From contig NZ_FQWB01000002.1 of the NCBI RefSeq assembly GCF_900129545.1, positions 62,001 through 126,000 on the forward strand: a DNA stretch of 64,000 nt, in the 5' to 3' direction. Under the pieces are notes generated by a model. That model searched no databases. It saw nothing but the letters and a program-made list of their open reading frames with translations, and was not told the DNA's origin. Each line of letters opens with the position of its first letter. Positions within the stretch are counted from its first letter, which is position 1. Position numbers and translations under genes: made by a program. This DNA comes from Flavobacterium fluvii (lineage in GTDB: Bacteria > Bacteroidota > Bacteroidia > Flavobacteriales > Flavobacteriaceae). Shown piece by piece: positions 1 to 7,828 of this stretch.

Positions 1-1268
1 TCCAGAAACGAACGCGTGGTTTGGAATACAGCATCAATCATTATGGAGACAGTTTTTACATCATGACCAATGCGGACAAAGCCACGAATTTCAAGTTGAT
101 GAAAACCCTGGAAACAGCCACTTCCAAAGAAAATTGGACGGAAGTTGTTCCGCATCGCGAGGATGTTTTGTTGGAAGACATCGAAATTTTCAAGGAATTT
201 CTGGTTGTCGAAGAGCGTACCAATGGTTTGAATAAAATCAGGATTATGCCGTGGAGTGGAGTAGGGGAATATTATTTGCCTTTTGACAGCGAAACTTATA
301 CTGCTTATACTTCTACTAACGTGGATTTTGACACGGATGTTTTGCGTTATTCCTACCAATCAATGACAACGCCTTCTTCGGTGATTGATTTCAACATGAA
401 AACAAAAACCAAGGAAATCAAGAAAGAACAACAAGTTTTGGGAGGAAAATTCGACAAAAACTATTACACCGAAGAACGAATCTGGGCCACCGCAAAAGAC
501 GGAACCCAAGTGCCTATTTCTGTGGTTTACCGAAAAGGATTGAAAAAAGACGGCAAGAACCCGTTGTTGCTCTATGCTTACGGTTCCTATGGTCATTCGA
601 TGGACGCCACGTTTTCATCGACCCGATTGACATTGCTCGACAGGGGATTTGTTTTCGCCATAGCACACATTCGAGGTGGTGAAGATTTGGGAAGACAATG
701 GTATGAAGACGGCAAATTGTTGAAAAAGAAAAACACGTTTACCGATTTTATAGATTGTTCCAAATTTGTAATCGAACAAAAATATACTTCGCCCGAACAT
801 TTATATGCCGAAGGAGGTTCTGCCGGAGGATTGTTGATGGGAGTAATAGTGAATTTGGCACCGGAATTATACCACGGAGTCATTGCCCAAGTGCCTTTTG
901 TGGATGTAATAACGACCATGTTGGACGAAACGATACCCTTGACGACAGGCGAATATGATGAATGGGGCAACCCAAATGTTAAAAAATATTATAGTTACAT
1001 GGCGTCATATTCGCCTTATGATAATGTGAAAAGACAAGATTATCCCAATATGTATGTGTCGACAGGCCTGCATGATTCACAGGTACAATACTGGGAACCA
1101 GCCAAGTGGGTTGCTAAACTCCGGGAAATGAAAACAGATAATTCCGTTTTATTTCTGGATACAAACATGGATGCAGGTCACGGAGGTGCTTCGGGAAGAT
1201 TTGAAGCCATCAAGGAATTGGCCAAAGAGTATAGTTTTTTGTTAGATTTAGAAAAAATTGAAACCTAA
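1..1268 (+). CDS. ptrB: Oligopeptidase B (S9 family prolyl oligopeptidase), 5' truncated
   Basis: Serine peptidase that cuts short peptides after basic residues. The reading frame is open from the first bases of the window, so the start lies upstream; a TTG at 21 is internal. Visible are the end of the beta-propeller (about the first 150 residues) and the whole alpha/beta-hydrolase domain. Counting from the TTG codon, the nucleophile is Ser267 in EGGSAGG, the acid Asp352 in STGLHDSQV and the base His387 in DAGHGG. The LLLYAYGSYG stretch before the catalytic domain is typical of oligopeptidase B rather than of strict prolyl oligopeptidases. About 420 residues remain of a family usually near 690. 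No signal peptide can be judged because the N terminus is missing. Confidence 0.9.
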   Translation, partial: QKRTRGLEYSINHYGDSFYIMTNADKATNFKLMKTLETATSKENWTEVVPHREDVLLEDIEIFKEFLVVEERTNGLNKIRIMPWSGVGEYYLPFDSETYTAYTSTNVDFDTDVLRYSYQSMTTPSSVIDFNMKTKTKEIKKEQQVLGGKFDKNYYTEERIWATAKDGTQVPISVVYRKGLKKDGKNPLLLYAYGSYGHSMDATFSSTRLTLLDRGFVFAIAHIRGGEDLGRQWYEDGKLLKKKNTFTDFIDCSKFVIEQKYTSPEHLYAEGGSAGGLLMGVIVNLAPELYHGVIAQVPFVDVITTMLDETIPLTTGEYDEWGNPNVKKYYSYMASYSPYDNVKRQDYPNMYVSTGLHDSQVQYWEPAKWVAKLREMKTDNSVLFLDTNMDAGHGGASGRFEAIKELAKEYSFLLDLEKIET

Positions 1269-1283
1269 TTAGAATATTTTTGT

Positions 1284-1291
1284 TAAATTTG
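1284..1291 (+). promoter_or_regulatory. Putative -7 box (TAAATTTG) for the PLP enzyme gene
   Basis: TAAATTTG matches the Bacteroidota TAnnTTTG -7 consensus about 50 bases before the ATG at 1341. The only upstream TTG (1258-1260) is 23 bases away, longer than the usual 19-21, so this is weak. Confidence 0.35.
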
Positions 1292-1340
1292 CAGGGATTT
1301 TAGGTTAAATTAAAAAGTGTCCTTGATTAACTATTTTTTT

Positions 1341-2381
1341 ATGAAAGAAGAAATTAACGCTTATAATAATATTTTAGAATTAATAGGGAATACCCCCCTT
1401 ATTAAGCTGAATAAAGTTACCGAAGAATTAAAAGGAAATTTTTACGCAAAAGTAGAAGCTTTTAATCCAGGGCATTCCACTAAAGACAGAATTGCTTTAT
1501 TTATAATTGAAGAAGCAGAGAAAAGAGGAATCCTTTCTCCAGGGGACACCATTATAGAGACTACTTCTGGGAATACAGGCTTTAGCTTGGCAATGGTAAG
1601 TATTATAAAAGGTTATAATTGTATTTTGGCAGTTACTTCAAAATCTTCCAAGGACAAAATTGACATGCTTCGCAGCTTGGGAGCAAAAGTATATGTTTGT
1701 CCGGCCCACGTTTCGGCAGATGATGAAAGATCTTATTACAGTGTTGCCAAACGTTTGCACGAAGAAACCAAAGGTTCTGTTTATATCAACCAGTACTTCA
1801 ATCAACTGAATATTGACGCCCATTACAAATCTACCGGACCGGAAATTTGGGAACAAACAAAAGGTAGAATAACCCATTTAATTGCTTGCAGCGGAACTGG
1901 AGGAACTATTTCGGGAACTGCAAAGTTTTTGAAAGAACAAAATCCAAACATCAGAATCTTGGGCGTGGATGCTTTTGGTTCCGTGTTGAAAAAATACCAC
2001 GAAACCAAAGAGTTTGACAATAAAGAAATTTACCCTTACCGTATTGAGGGGTTGGGAAAAAACCTGATTCCATCGGCTACCGATTTCGATGTTATCGATC
2101 AATTCATGAAAGTTACCGATGAAGAAAGTGCCCATTCCACAAGAGAATTGGCCAAAAGAGAAGGTCTGTTTGTAGGTTATACTTCAGGAGCGGTTCTTCA
2201 AGCCATCAAGCAATATGCCGAAGAAGGAGAGTTTGACAAAGACAGTAACGTAATTGCCATTTTCCCAGACCACGGTTCTCGTTACATGAGCAAAGTATTT
2301 AGCGATGACTGGATGAACGAACAAGGTTTCTTTGACAGCATCAATGAAGAAGAAGTTCAGAGAATTGAATTTATTAAATAG
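1341..2381 (+). CDS. PLP-dependent cysteine synthase / cystathionine beta-synthase family enzyme
   Basis: Fold-type II PLP enzyme acting on O-acetylserine, serine or homocysteine in cysteine and cystathionine metabolism. From the ATG at 1341 (346 residues) Lys48 in HSTKDRIA is the Schiff-base lysine, SGNTG (76-80) holds the substrate/PLP loop and GTGGT (185-189) the phosphate loop. The motif with NQYFNQLN then [10 protein letters not shown] is the usual CysK/CBS signature. There is no C-terminal CBS-pair domain. The frame also opens at a GTG at 1317, but the ATG gives the family N terminus. It stands alone, followed by a bidirectional terminator. Cysteine synthase and cystathionine synthase cannot be separated by eye. 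Confidence 0.85.
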   Translation: MKEEINAYNNILELIGNTPLIKLNKVTEELKGNFYAKVEAFNPGHSTKDRIALFIIEEAEKRGILSPGDTIIETTSGNTGFSLAMVSIIKGYNCILAVTSKSSKDKIDMLRSLGAKVYVCPAHVSADDERSYYSVAKRLHEETKGSVYINQYFNQLNIDAHYKSTGPEIWEQTKGRITHLIACSGTGGTISGTAKFLKEQNPNIRILGVDAFGSVLKKYHETKEFDNKEIYPYRIEGLGKNLIPSATDFDVIDQFMKVTDEESAHSTRELAKREGLFVGYTSGAVLQAIKQYAEEGEFDKDSNVIAIFPDHGSRYMSKVFSDDWMNEQGFFDSINEEEVQRIEFIK

Positions 2382-2514
2382 ATTTACAGTCTGCAGTTTT
2401 CAGATTGCAGAAATAAGTATAAGACATAAAAAAACTCCATTCAAACGAATGGAGTTTTTTATGTTTATGAGAGAAATCTGCAATCTGCAACCTGAAATCT
2501 GCAATCTAAATCTA
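2380..2514. repeat. Intergenic CTGCAATCTGAAA-type word repeats
   Basis: Both sides of the terminator carry tandem variants of CTGCAATCTG and CTGAAATCTG (2388-2410 and 2475-2508). The same words recur at 30963-31080 and 55308-55349 between unrelated genes. Confidence 0.7.
2431..2460. terminator. Bidirectional rho-independent terminator
   Basis: A perfect 12-bp stem (2431-2442 with 2447-2458) around a 4-base loop, with A-tracts on one side and T-tracts on the other. It sits between the convergent PLP enzyme and yebC genes. Confidence 0.85.
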
Positions 2515-3222
2515 CTCTTCCATCGTGTGATACACGTTCATCACGTCATCATCTTCCTCGATTTTTTCTATTAGTTTTTCCACGTCGGCCATCTCGGCTT
2601 CGGTTAGTTTTTTCGTGATTTGCGGGATTCTTTCAAAACCGGAAGAAAGGATTTCCAACCCTCTATTCTCCAATTCTTTTTGGATGGTTCCAAAGCTGCC
2701 AAAAGGAGCATAAATCAAGATACCGTCTTCGTCTTCAAAAACTTCCTCGGCTCCAAAATCGATTAATTCCAATTCCAATTCTTCAGGATCGATTCCACCG
2801 GCTGGAATTCGGAAGTTGCAAGTGTGGTCAAACATGAATTCTACCGAACCTTGGGTTCCAAATGTTCCGTTGCATTTGTTGAAATAGCTTCGGATATTGG
2901 CCACGGTCCTGTTGTTGTTGTCTGTGGCAGTTTCCACCAAAATAGCGATTCCATGAGGCGCATAGCCTTCAAACAAAACCTCTTTATAGTTGGCGGTATC
3001 TTTGTCCGTGGCTTTCTTGATGGCGCGTTCCACATTTTCTTTAGGCATGTTCACTGCCTTTGAATTCTGGATTACGGCTCTTAATCTGGAGTTCGCCTCA
3101 GGATTTGGTCCGCCTTCTTTCACGGCCATTACAATATCTTTTCCAATTCTGGTAAATGCTTTGGCCATGGCTGACCAACGTTTCATTTTTCTACCTTTTC
3201 TGAACTCAAACGCTCTTCCCAT
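2512..3222 (-). CDS. YebC/PmpR family protein (TACO1 family)
   Basis: Member of the YebC/PmpR/TACO1 family, described as transcriptional regulators and, more recently, as factors that help ribosomes through difficult sequences such as proline runs. The 236-residue product begins MGRAFEFRKGRKMKRWSAMA and continues KAFTRIGKDIVMAVKEGG, the family N-terminal signature, and has the acidic C-terminal domain ending in EEDDDVMNVYHTMEE. Length is normal. It has its own well-formed promoter at 3245-3275 and a terminator just past the stop. Which of the two proposed roles applies here cannot be told from sequence. Confidence 0.92.
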   Translation of the reverse strand: MGRAFEFRKGRKMKRWSAMAKAFTRIGKDIVMAVKEGGPNPEANSRLRAVIQNSKAVNMPKENVERAIKKATDKDTANYKEVLFEGYAPHGIAILVETATDNNNRTVANIRSYFNKCNGTFGTQGSVEFMFDHTCNFRIPAGGIDPEELELELIDFGAEEVFEDEDGILIYAPFGSFGTIQKELENRGLEILSSGFERIPQITKKLTEAEMADVEKLIEKIEEDDDVMNVYHTMEE

Positions 3223-3244
3223 TTCTAATTATTATTTTGAACTG

Positions 3245-3275
3245 CAAAAATACAGTTATTAGTTATTTTTTCAAA
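3245..3275 (-). promoter_or_regulatory. Bacteroidota-type promoter for yebC
   Basis: On the minus strand TTTG (3272-3275) is followed 19 bases later by TATTTTTG (3245-3252), an excellent match to TTTG-N19-TAnnTTTG. Transcription would begin about 20 bases before the ATG at 3222. Confidence 0.75.
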
Positions 3276-3283
3276 TGTTTTTT

Positions 3284-4318
3284 TTAATCAATTGGTACAT
3301 ATTTGGCAATAAAATTCTCGCCGGTTACAGTCCAATTATTGATGGTATTGCTTCTTTCTGTATTGAATTTGTTGAGGGTCTTGTTGTAATTCCCCACTTC
3401 TTTATTCACTTCGTTGACCAATTTGTTGAAGTTGTCTATTTCTTCCTTTGATCTGCTGCTGGCCGATTTGCTGTCCATTGTTTTTTTGCTTTCCTGAAAT
3501 TTCTGGTTCAACATCATGAACGAAACCACGCTCGGGCTTAATTCAAGTGCTTCTTTCTTGCTGAATTCCAATGATTTTTTGGTGGCAAGTACAAGCGACA
3601 TGTCGTTTTTATAAGCCTTGAAAGTTTTTAGTTTTTCCAATCCTTCATTCGCATATTGTTCCAGGGCATTGCTGTTTTGTTGAATGCCGCTCATGTCATT
3701 GTTTTCGATGGCTTTCAATAGGCCTAGTTCCGTGAAATTGACCTTGAAAAAGATCAAATACAATTGGGTGTGATTTTCGAAAACTTCATTGGAAATTTTC
3801 ATTTTTTTGGCCAATTCGCTGGTGTCTTCCCCAATTTGGATGTTGTATTTATTGGCGAATATTTTTTGGTTGGCATTTAATTTCTCGACTTCTGCATTGA
3901 TTTTTTCATTGACCAAATCCCTTGCCATGATGTACGCTTCCATATAATCATAGGATTGTTCGGCGACTTCCTGCATGTTGATTATTTTTTCATATTCCTG
4001 GTTGATTTGCTTCTCCGAAATGGACAAATAAGCCAGCATTTGGTTCTTGTATTCAACGTCTCCTTTGTAACCGTCTTTCAAGGTTTCTATTTTTTTGGAC
4101 GCATTTTGGATGCTTTTCACCAATGATTTTCGAGTGGCATCAATTCTTCGGGCGTTTTTGGTGTGGGCAACCGTTGTGGTGTATTTCCAGGTGGAGCGAG
4201 TGATAATTTCAGTTTCTTTGCCGATGTAATTCAAATAATCAACGGGAGTTTTAAATTCTTGTGCGTTGGAAATGGTTGCCAAAAAGAAAAACAGGAACGA
4301 ACTCAGGGCGATTTTCAT
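3284..4318 (-). CDS. Secreted alpha-helical protein of unknown function
   Basis: 344 residues with a clear signal peptide (lysine, hydrophobic run, then SNAQEF around residue 20), so it is exported to the periplasm or outer surface. The mature part is rich in Lys, Glu and Asn and looks all-helical with coiled-coil segments, for instance around residues 60-165 and 270-330. No catalytic motif is visible. It may belong to the poorly described LIC11966-type surface proteins seen in this phylum, but I am not certain. It starts 5 bases after the stop of the tail-specific protease gene, so the two are very likely co-transcribed and may act together in envelope quality control. Confidence 0.8.
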   Translation of the reverse strand: MKIALSSFLFFFLATISNAQEFKTPVDYLNYIGKETEIITRSTWKYTTTVAHTKNARRIDATRKSLVKSIQNASKKIETLKDGYKGDVEYKNQMLAYLSISEKQINQEYEKIINMQEVAEQSYDYMEAYIMARDLVNEKINAEVEKLNANQKIFANKYNIQIGEDTSELAKKMKISNEVFENHTQLYLIFFKVNFTELGLLKAIENNDMSGIQQNSNALEQYANEGLEKLKTFKAYKNDMSLVLATKKSLEFSKKEALELSPSVVSFMMLNQKFQESKKTMDSKSASSRSKEEIDNFNKLVNEVNKEVGNYNKTLNKFNTERSNTINNWTVTGENFIAKYVPID

Positions 4319-4323
4319 GAAGT

Positions 4324-6363
4324 TTATTTTTTTAAATTATTGAAGTCGTTTAGTATGGCCACGGCTTCTTCCAAATAAGGATTTGTTTTTAGGTCTTTAA
4401 TTTTGGAAGTGTTGCTTTCCTGTTGAAAAGAGTCATACTGCAATTTTTCCGAGTCATAAGAATTGTTCGAAATGATGCATTTGGTCTCGGTTGTGGTTAT
4501 TTTTTTGACCTTTTTCCACAAGGCATCAATTTCGTGGATGTCCTTGAAAACATCCTTGAATGCAACTCGAAGCGGTTTTTTTGGATCGTTGTAAAGCGCA
4601 TTTATTTCCACGTTTGCCGCAATAATTTCATTGAAACGGGCATTGTTTTTCAATCTCGCATTGCTGTGCTCAATTAGAGTGGGATAATAGTCTTTTCGAT
4701 AAGGAATAAACTTCGCTTTGGTTTTGATTTGGTCATATTTTAAGGCGGTTTCATAATTGTCTTCTCGCTGAACGATGCTGTCGTACAACACGGGAAGCGC
4801 GATATCTGGAACAACTCCTTTTATTTGGTTGCTGTCGCCGGTTATCCTGTAGAATTTTTCAAGCGTTAGTTTAACGAAATTCTCTTGGTTTCTGTCCAAA
4901 GGAAGAATGGATTGCATGGAAGCCTTGCCCAAGGAGGTGCTCCCCACAATTATGGCTCGATTGTAATCCTGCATCGCGGCTGCAAAAAACTCGCTTGCCG
5001 ATGCCGAATTTCCATTGATCAACACCACGATTGGCCCAAAATAGGAACTGCCTCGATTGTAATCTTTCAGGATGGTATGCCTGCCTTTGTTGTTGACCAA
5101 AACCGAAACGGGACCAAAATCGATAAACATTCCAGCCAATTTTATGGCTTCTTCCATCGAGCCTCCTCCGTTGTTTTGCAGGTCAATGACCAAGCCTTGC
5201 ACATTGTCGTTCTTGAGTTTGGTAATTTCCTTGGCCACGTCATCTGCGCAACCTTGGACACTGTAGCCGTCAAAATCAGAATAGAAATTGGGGATGTTGA
5301 TGTAGCCTATTTTGGTTTCTTTTTCGGCAATGAAGCTGAAAACCGTATTTGCCGTGGCTTTCATCACTTGCTTTTTGAGCAGGATGGGCAGGATGTTTCC
5401 GTTTTTTTTCTGGATGGTCAATTCGATCAGCTCATTGGAATCCGAAAAAATGAGTTCTCCAATTTTCTCCAAAGGAGCGCAAGAAACCAAATACTCTTCG
5501 CCTTTCTTGTTGGAAACTTTCAGGATCACGTCGTCTTTTTCAAATTTTTTGGTCTTGTCTGCCGGGCCGCCGGGAACAATTTCCGACACGACAATTTCCT
5601 CTTTTTCATTCAGCGTCACGTTGAGTCCCAACGACAAGCCGCTTGTGGACAAACTCGACATGAAACTGGTTTTGGCATCCAACGAAAAGTAGTTGGTGTG
5701 CGGGTCGAAATAGGAGCAAAAAATATTCAGTAAATCATTTTGAAGATCGTATTCCAATCCTTTTTTGCTGTTCAAGGTGCTGTTTAATTTACACAAATAG
5801 GTTTCGAATATTTTGGCTTTCGTCGTTTTTTCGAGTTTTGCAAAATGGGGTGCCAATGAATCCAGATTGGAACCCAGTTTCGAAATATCTTCCAGAATGT
5901 CAAAGCGTACCCTTTTTCTCCAAACTCGTTCAAATTCGGTTGAGGTTAATTCAAAAGGGAAACTTTTCTTTGAAAACTTCACGGTATCCTTGGCATTGTA
6001 ATCAAAGACTTCGTTTTGTATTTTTTCGAGAACTTTTTTCTTTCTTTCCAAAGCCGATTGATAGGCAGAAACAAATTCGTCCATAAAGGAGCAATCGTTG
6101 CCTAGAATGTAATTGTCCAGCAAAAGCCTGTGTTTGCTAAGTTTTTCGTATTCTATTTTGGTAAATAAATTGCGATTGCCGTCCAAGCCGTCGATGAAAT
6201 TGTTAAAAACATAGACCGAAAGGCTGTCGTCCACGGGTTTTGGATGGTAATGTTCGCTTTGGATCAAAGCATTTATTTTCGAAAGTATTTCACAAGTCTT
6301 TGCACTATTTTGACCCAACAGGGAATAGGTTGTCAAGAGCAGTAGGAGTGAAATTTTCTTCAT
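4324..6363 (-). CDS. Carboxy-terminal processing protease (S41, tail-specific protease Prc-like)
   Basis: Periplasmic serine protease that degrades proteins from exposed C termini. The 679-residue precursor has a signal peptide (about residues 1-18), an N-terminal helical region, a PDZ domain around 240-330 and an S41 peptidase domain from about 340. The Ser/Lys dyad is visible as Ser455 in GNSASASEFF and Lys480 in STSLGKAS, spaced exactly 25 residues as in E. coli Prc. A C-terminal DUF3340-like tail follows. It is the first gene of a two-gene unit with the downstream secreted helical protein (5-base gap), which is a possible adaptor or substrate. Confidence 0.92.
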   Translation of the reverse strand: MKKISLLLLLTTYSLLGQNSAKTCEILSKINALIQSEHYHPKPVDDSLSVYVFNNFIDGLDGNRNLFTKIEYEKLSKHRLLLDNYILGNDCSFMDEFVSAYQSALERKKKVLEKIQNEVFDYNAKDTVKFSKKSFPFELTSTEFERVWRKRVRFDILEDISKLGSNLDSLAPHFAKLEKTTKAKIFETYLCKLNSTLNSKKGLEYDLQNDLLNIFCSYFDPHTNYFSLDAKTSFMSSLSTSGLSLGLNVTLNEKEEIVVSEIVPGGPADKTKKFEKDDVILKVSNKKGEEYLVSCAPLEKIGELIFSDSNELIELTIQKKNGNILPILLKKQVMKATANTVFSFIAEKETKIGYINIPNFYSDFDGYSVQGCADDVAKEITKLKNDNVQGLVIDLQNNGGGSMEEAIKLAGMFIDFGPVSVLVNNKGRHTILKDYNRGSSYFGPIVVLINGNSASASEFFAAAMQDYNRAIIVGSTSLGKASMQSILPLDRNQENFVKLTLEKFYRITGDSNQIKGVVPDIALPVLYDSIVQREDNYETALKYDQIKTKAKFIPYRKDYYPTLIEHSNARLKNNARFNEIIAANVEINALYNDPKKPLRVAFKDVFKDIHEIDALWKKVKKITTTETKCIISNNSYDSEKLQYDSFQQESNTSKIKDLKTNPYLEEAVAILNDFNNLKK

Positions 6364-6399
6364 TTGTATGTTTTATAGGATGCAATTTAAAATAAAATT

Positions 6400-6458
6400 A
6401 CCGCAAATTCACAAATTATTTATACCTATTTGAGATATTTAATTTGCGAATTTGCGGT
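6400..6458. terminator. Long imperfect hairpin, likely gcvT terminator
   Basis: Arms 6400-6417 and 6441-6458 pair over 18 bases with one mismatch, built from ACCGCAAATTCACAAATT. Nearly the same word forms a second hairpin at 12533-12576. Confidence 0.65.
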
Positions 6459-6486
6459 TTGCTTTTTTTCTGCAAAACAGCAGTTC

Positions 6487-7569
6487 TTATTTCTTGTAAA
6501 AAGGCAATTTTACCACCTTGGCAGGAACGTCGTTTTTTCGGATTCTGATGAAAATAGTGCTGTCAATGGCACTGTTTTCAGTAGTTACATAACCCATTCC
6601 AATACCGACATTCATTGATGGCGACATGGTTCCCGAAGTCACGATTCCAATTAAGTTGCCCGAAACATCGACAATTTCGTAATCGTGTCTCGGCACGGCG
6701 CGTTCCAGCATTTCGAAAGCCACCAATTTCTTGGAAACGCCCGCTTCTTTCTGCTTTTTCAAGTTTTCGGAATTGGTGAATTCTTTCGTGAATTTGGTAA
6801 TCCAGCCCAAACCGGCTTCCAATGGCGAAGTCGTGTCGTTGATGTCGTTTCCGTACAAACAGAATCCCATTTCCAGACGCAAGGTATCGCGGGCTGCCAA
6901 ACCAATCGGCTTGATTCCGAAAGCTTCACCGGCTTCAAAAACCTTGTTCCAGATTTGTTTCACTTCGTCGTTTTTGCAATAAATCTCGAAACCTCCTGAA
7001 CCGGTATAACCCGTTGCCGAAATAATAACGTGTTCGATTCCCGCAAAATCACCCACTTCAAAATGATAATAGGCAATCGCCGACAAATCTACCGAAGTCA
7101 AGGCCTGCATCGCTTCCACGGCTTTTGGCCCTTGAATGGCCAACAAAGAATAATCGTCCGAAAGGTTGCTCATATCCACGCCCAAATCGTTGTGGCTTGC
7201 AATCCAATCCCAGTCTTTGTCTATGTTCGAAGCGTTTACGACCAATAAATATTGTTCGTCCTTCATTTTGTACACCAATAAATCGTCCACGATGCCGCCG
7301 TCGTTGTTCGGCAAGCAGGAATATTGCGCCCTTCCTATGGTCAAGGTCGAAGCATCGTTCGAGGTCACTTTCTGGATCAAGGCCAAGGCATTGGGTCCCG
7401 TCAACAAGAATTCGCCCATGTGGGAAACGTCAAAAACGCCCACGGCATTGCGAACCACCTCGTGTTCGGCATTGACGCCTTCGTATAAAATAGGCATGTT
7501 GTATCCGGCAAACGGAAGCATTTTGGCTCCCAAACTCTCGTGTATGTGCGTCAGCGCAGTATTTTTCAT
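6487..7569 (-). CDS. gcvT: Aminomethyltransferase, glycine cleavage system T protein
   Basis: Transfers the methylene group of the aminomethyl-lipoyl H protein to tetrahydrofolate and releases ammonia. The 360-residue product fits the family length. It begins with the typical [20 protein letters not shown], followed by DVSHMGEF, the folate-binding [13 protein letters not shown] region and the C-terminal beta-barrel ending GIGMGYV. No gcvH or gcvP lies in the window, which is usual in Flavobacteriia where the genes are scattered. A REP-like palindrome pair lies upstream. Confidence 0.95.
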   Translation of the reverse strand: MKNTALTHIHESLGAKMLPFAGYNMPILYEGVNAEHEVVRNAVGVFDVSHMGEFLLTGPNALALIQKVTSNDASTLTIGRAQYSCLPNNDGGIVDDLLVYKMKDEQYLLVVNASNIDKDWDWIASHNDLGVDMSNLSDDYSLLAIQGPKAVEAMQALTSVDLSAIAYYHFEVGDFAGIEHVIISATGYTGSGGFEIYCKNDEVKQIWNKVFEAGEAFGIKPIGLAARDTLRLEMGFCLYGNDINDTTSPLEAGLGWITKFTKEFTNSENLKKQKEAGVSKKLVAFEMLERAVPRHDYEIVDVSGNLIGIVTSGTMSPSMNVGIGMGYVTTENSAIDSTIFIRIRKNDVPAKVVKLPFYKK

Positions 7570-7656
7570 CGTGGATTTGAATAAAATTTGAAGCGGCTAA
7601 TTTATTGATTTTATTCGGTCTGGCAAAAGGTTTTTGAGGGGCATTTTTCCGTGTTC

Positions 7657-7684
7657 CGTCATTGCGAGGAACGACGCAATCGCA
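7657..7684. repeat. GTCATTGCGAGGAACGACGC-type interspersed repeat
   Basis: A copy of the short word GTCATTGCGAGGAACGA followed by CGCAATCGC, recognisable from intergenic repeats in many bacterial genomes. It lies directly beside the REP-like pair. Confidence 0.6.
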
Positions 7685-7701
7685 TTTGTTGCTCACGTTT
7701 T

Positions 7702-7788
7702 GCTAGCGCGAGCGTCACGCTCGTGCCCATTCTAAATTGCAATTTATTGGTTTGTGTTTGTGTTCACGAGCGGGACGCTCGCGCTAGC
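7702..7788. repeat. REP-like inverted repeat pair (GCTAGCGCGAGCGT)
   Basis: Two 24-base arms, 7702-7725 and 7765-7788, are inverted copies of each other with one mismatch and a 39-base spacer. Each arm also contains its own short palindrome (GAGCGT/ACGCTC). It fits a REPIN-like unit and lies between gcvT and the 3' end of the RloC-like gene. The following TCTGCGCGGT word recurs near 47950. Confidence 0.75.
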
Positions 7789-7828
7789 TGGGGGCTAACC
7801 GTGTTGGGATAAATCTGCGCGGTCGGGT

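Noticed and set aside
2332-2574. 80-codon plus-strand frame over the terminator
   Set aside because: Runs through the stop region of the PLP gene, the terminator hairpin and into yebC antisense; repeat-derived.
4885-5733. Long plus-strand open frame (282 codons)
   Set aside because: Entirely antisense to the S41 protease, whose catalytic motifs are clear; its translation has no recognisable domain and low-complexity composition.
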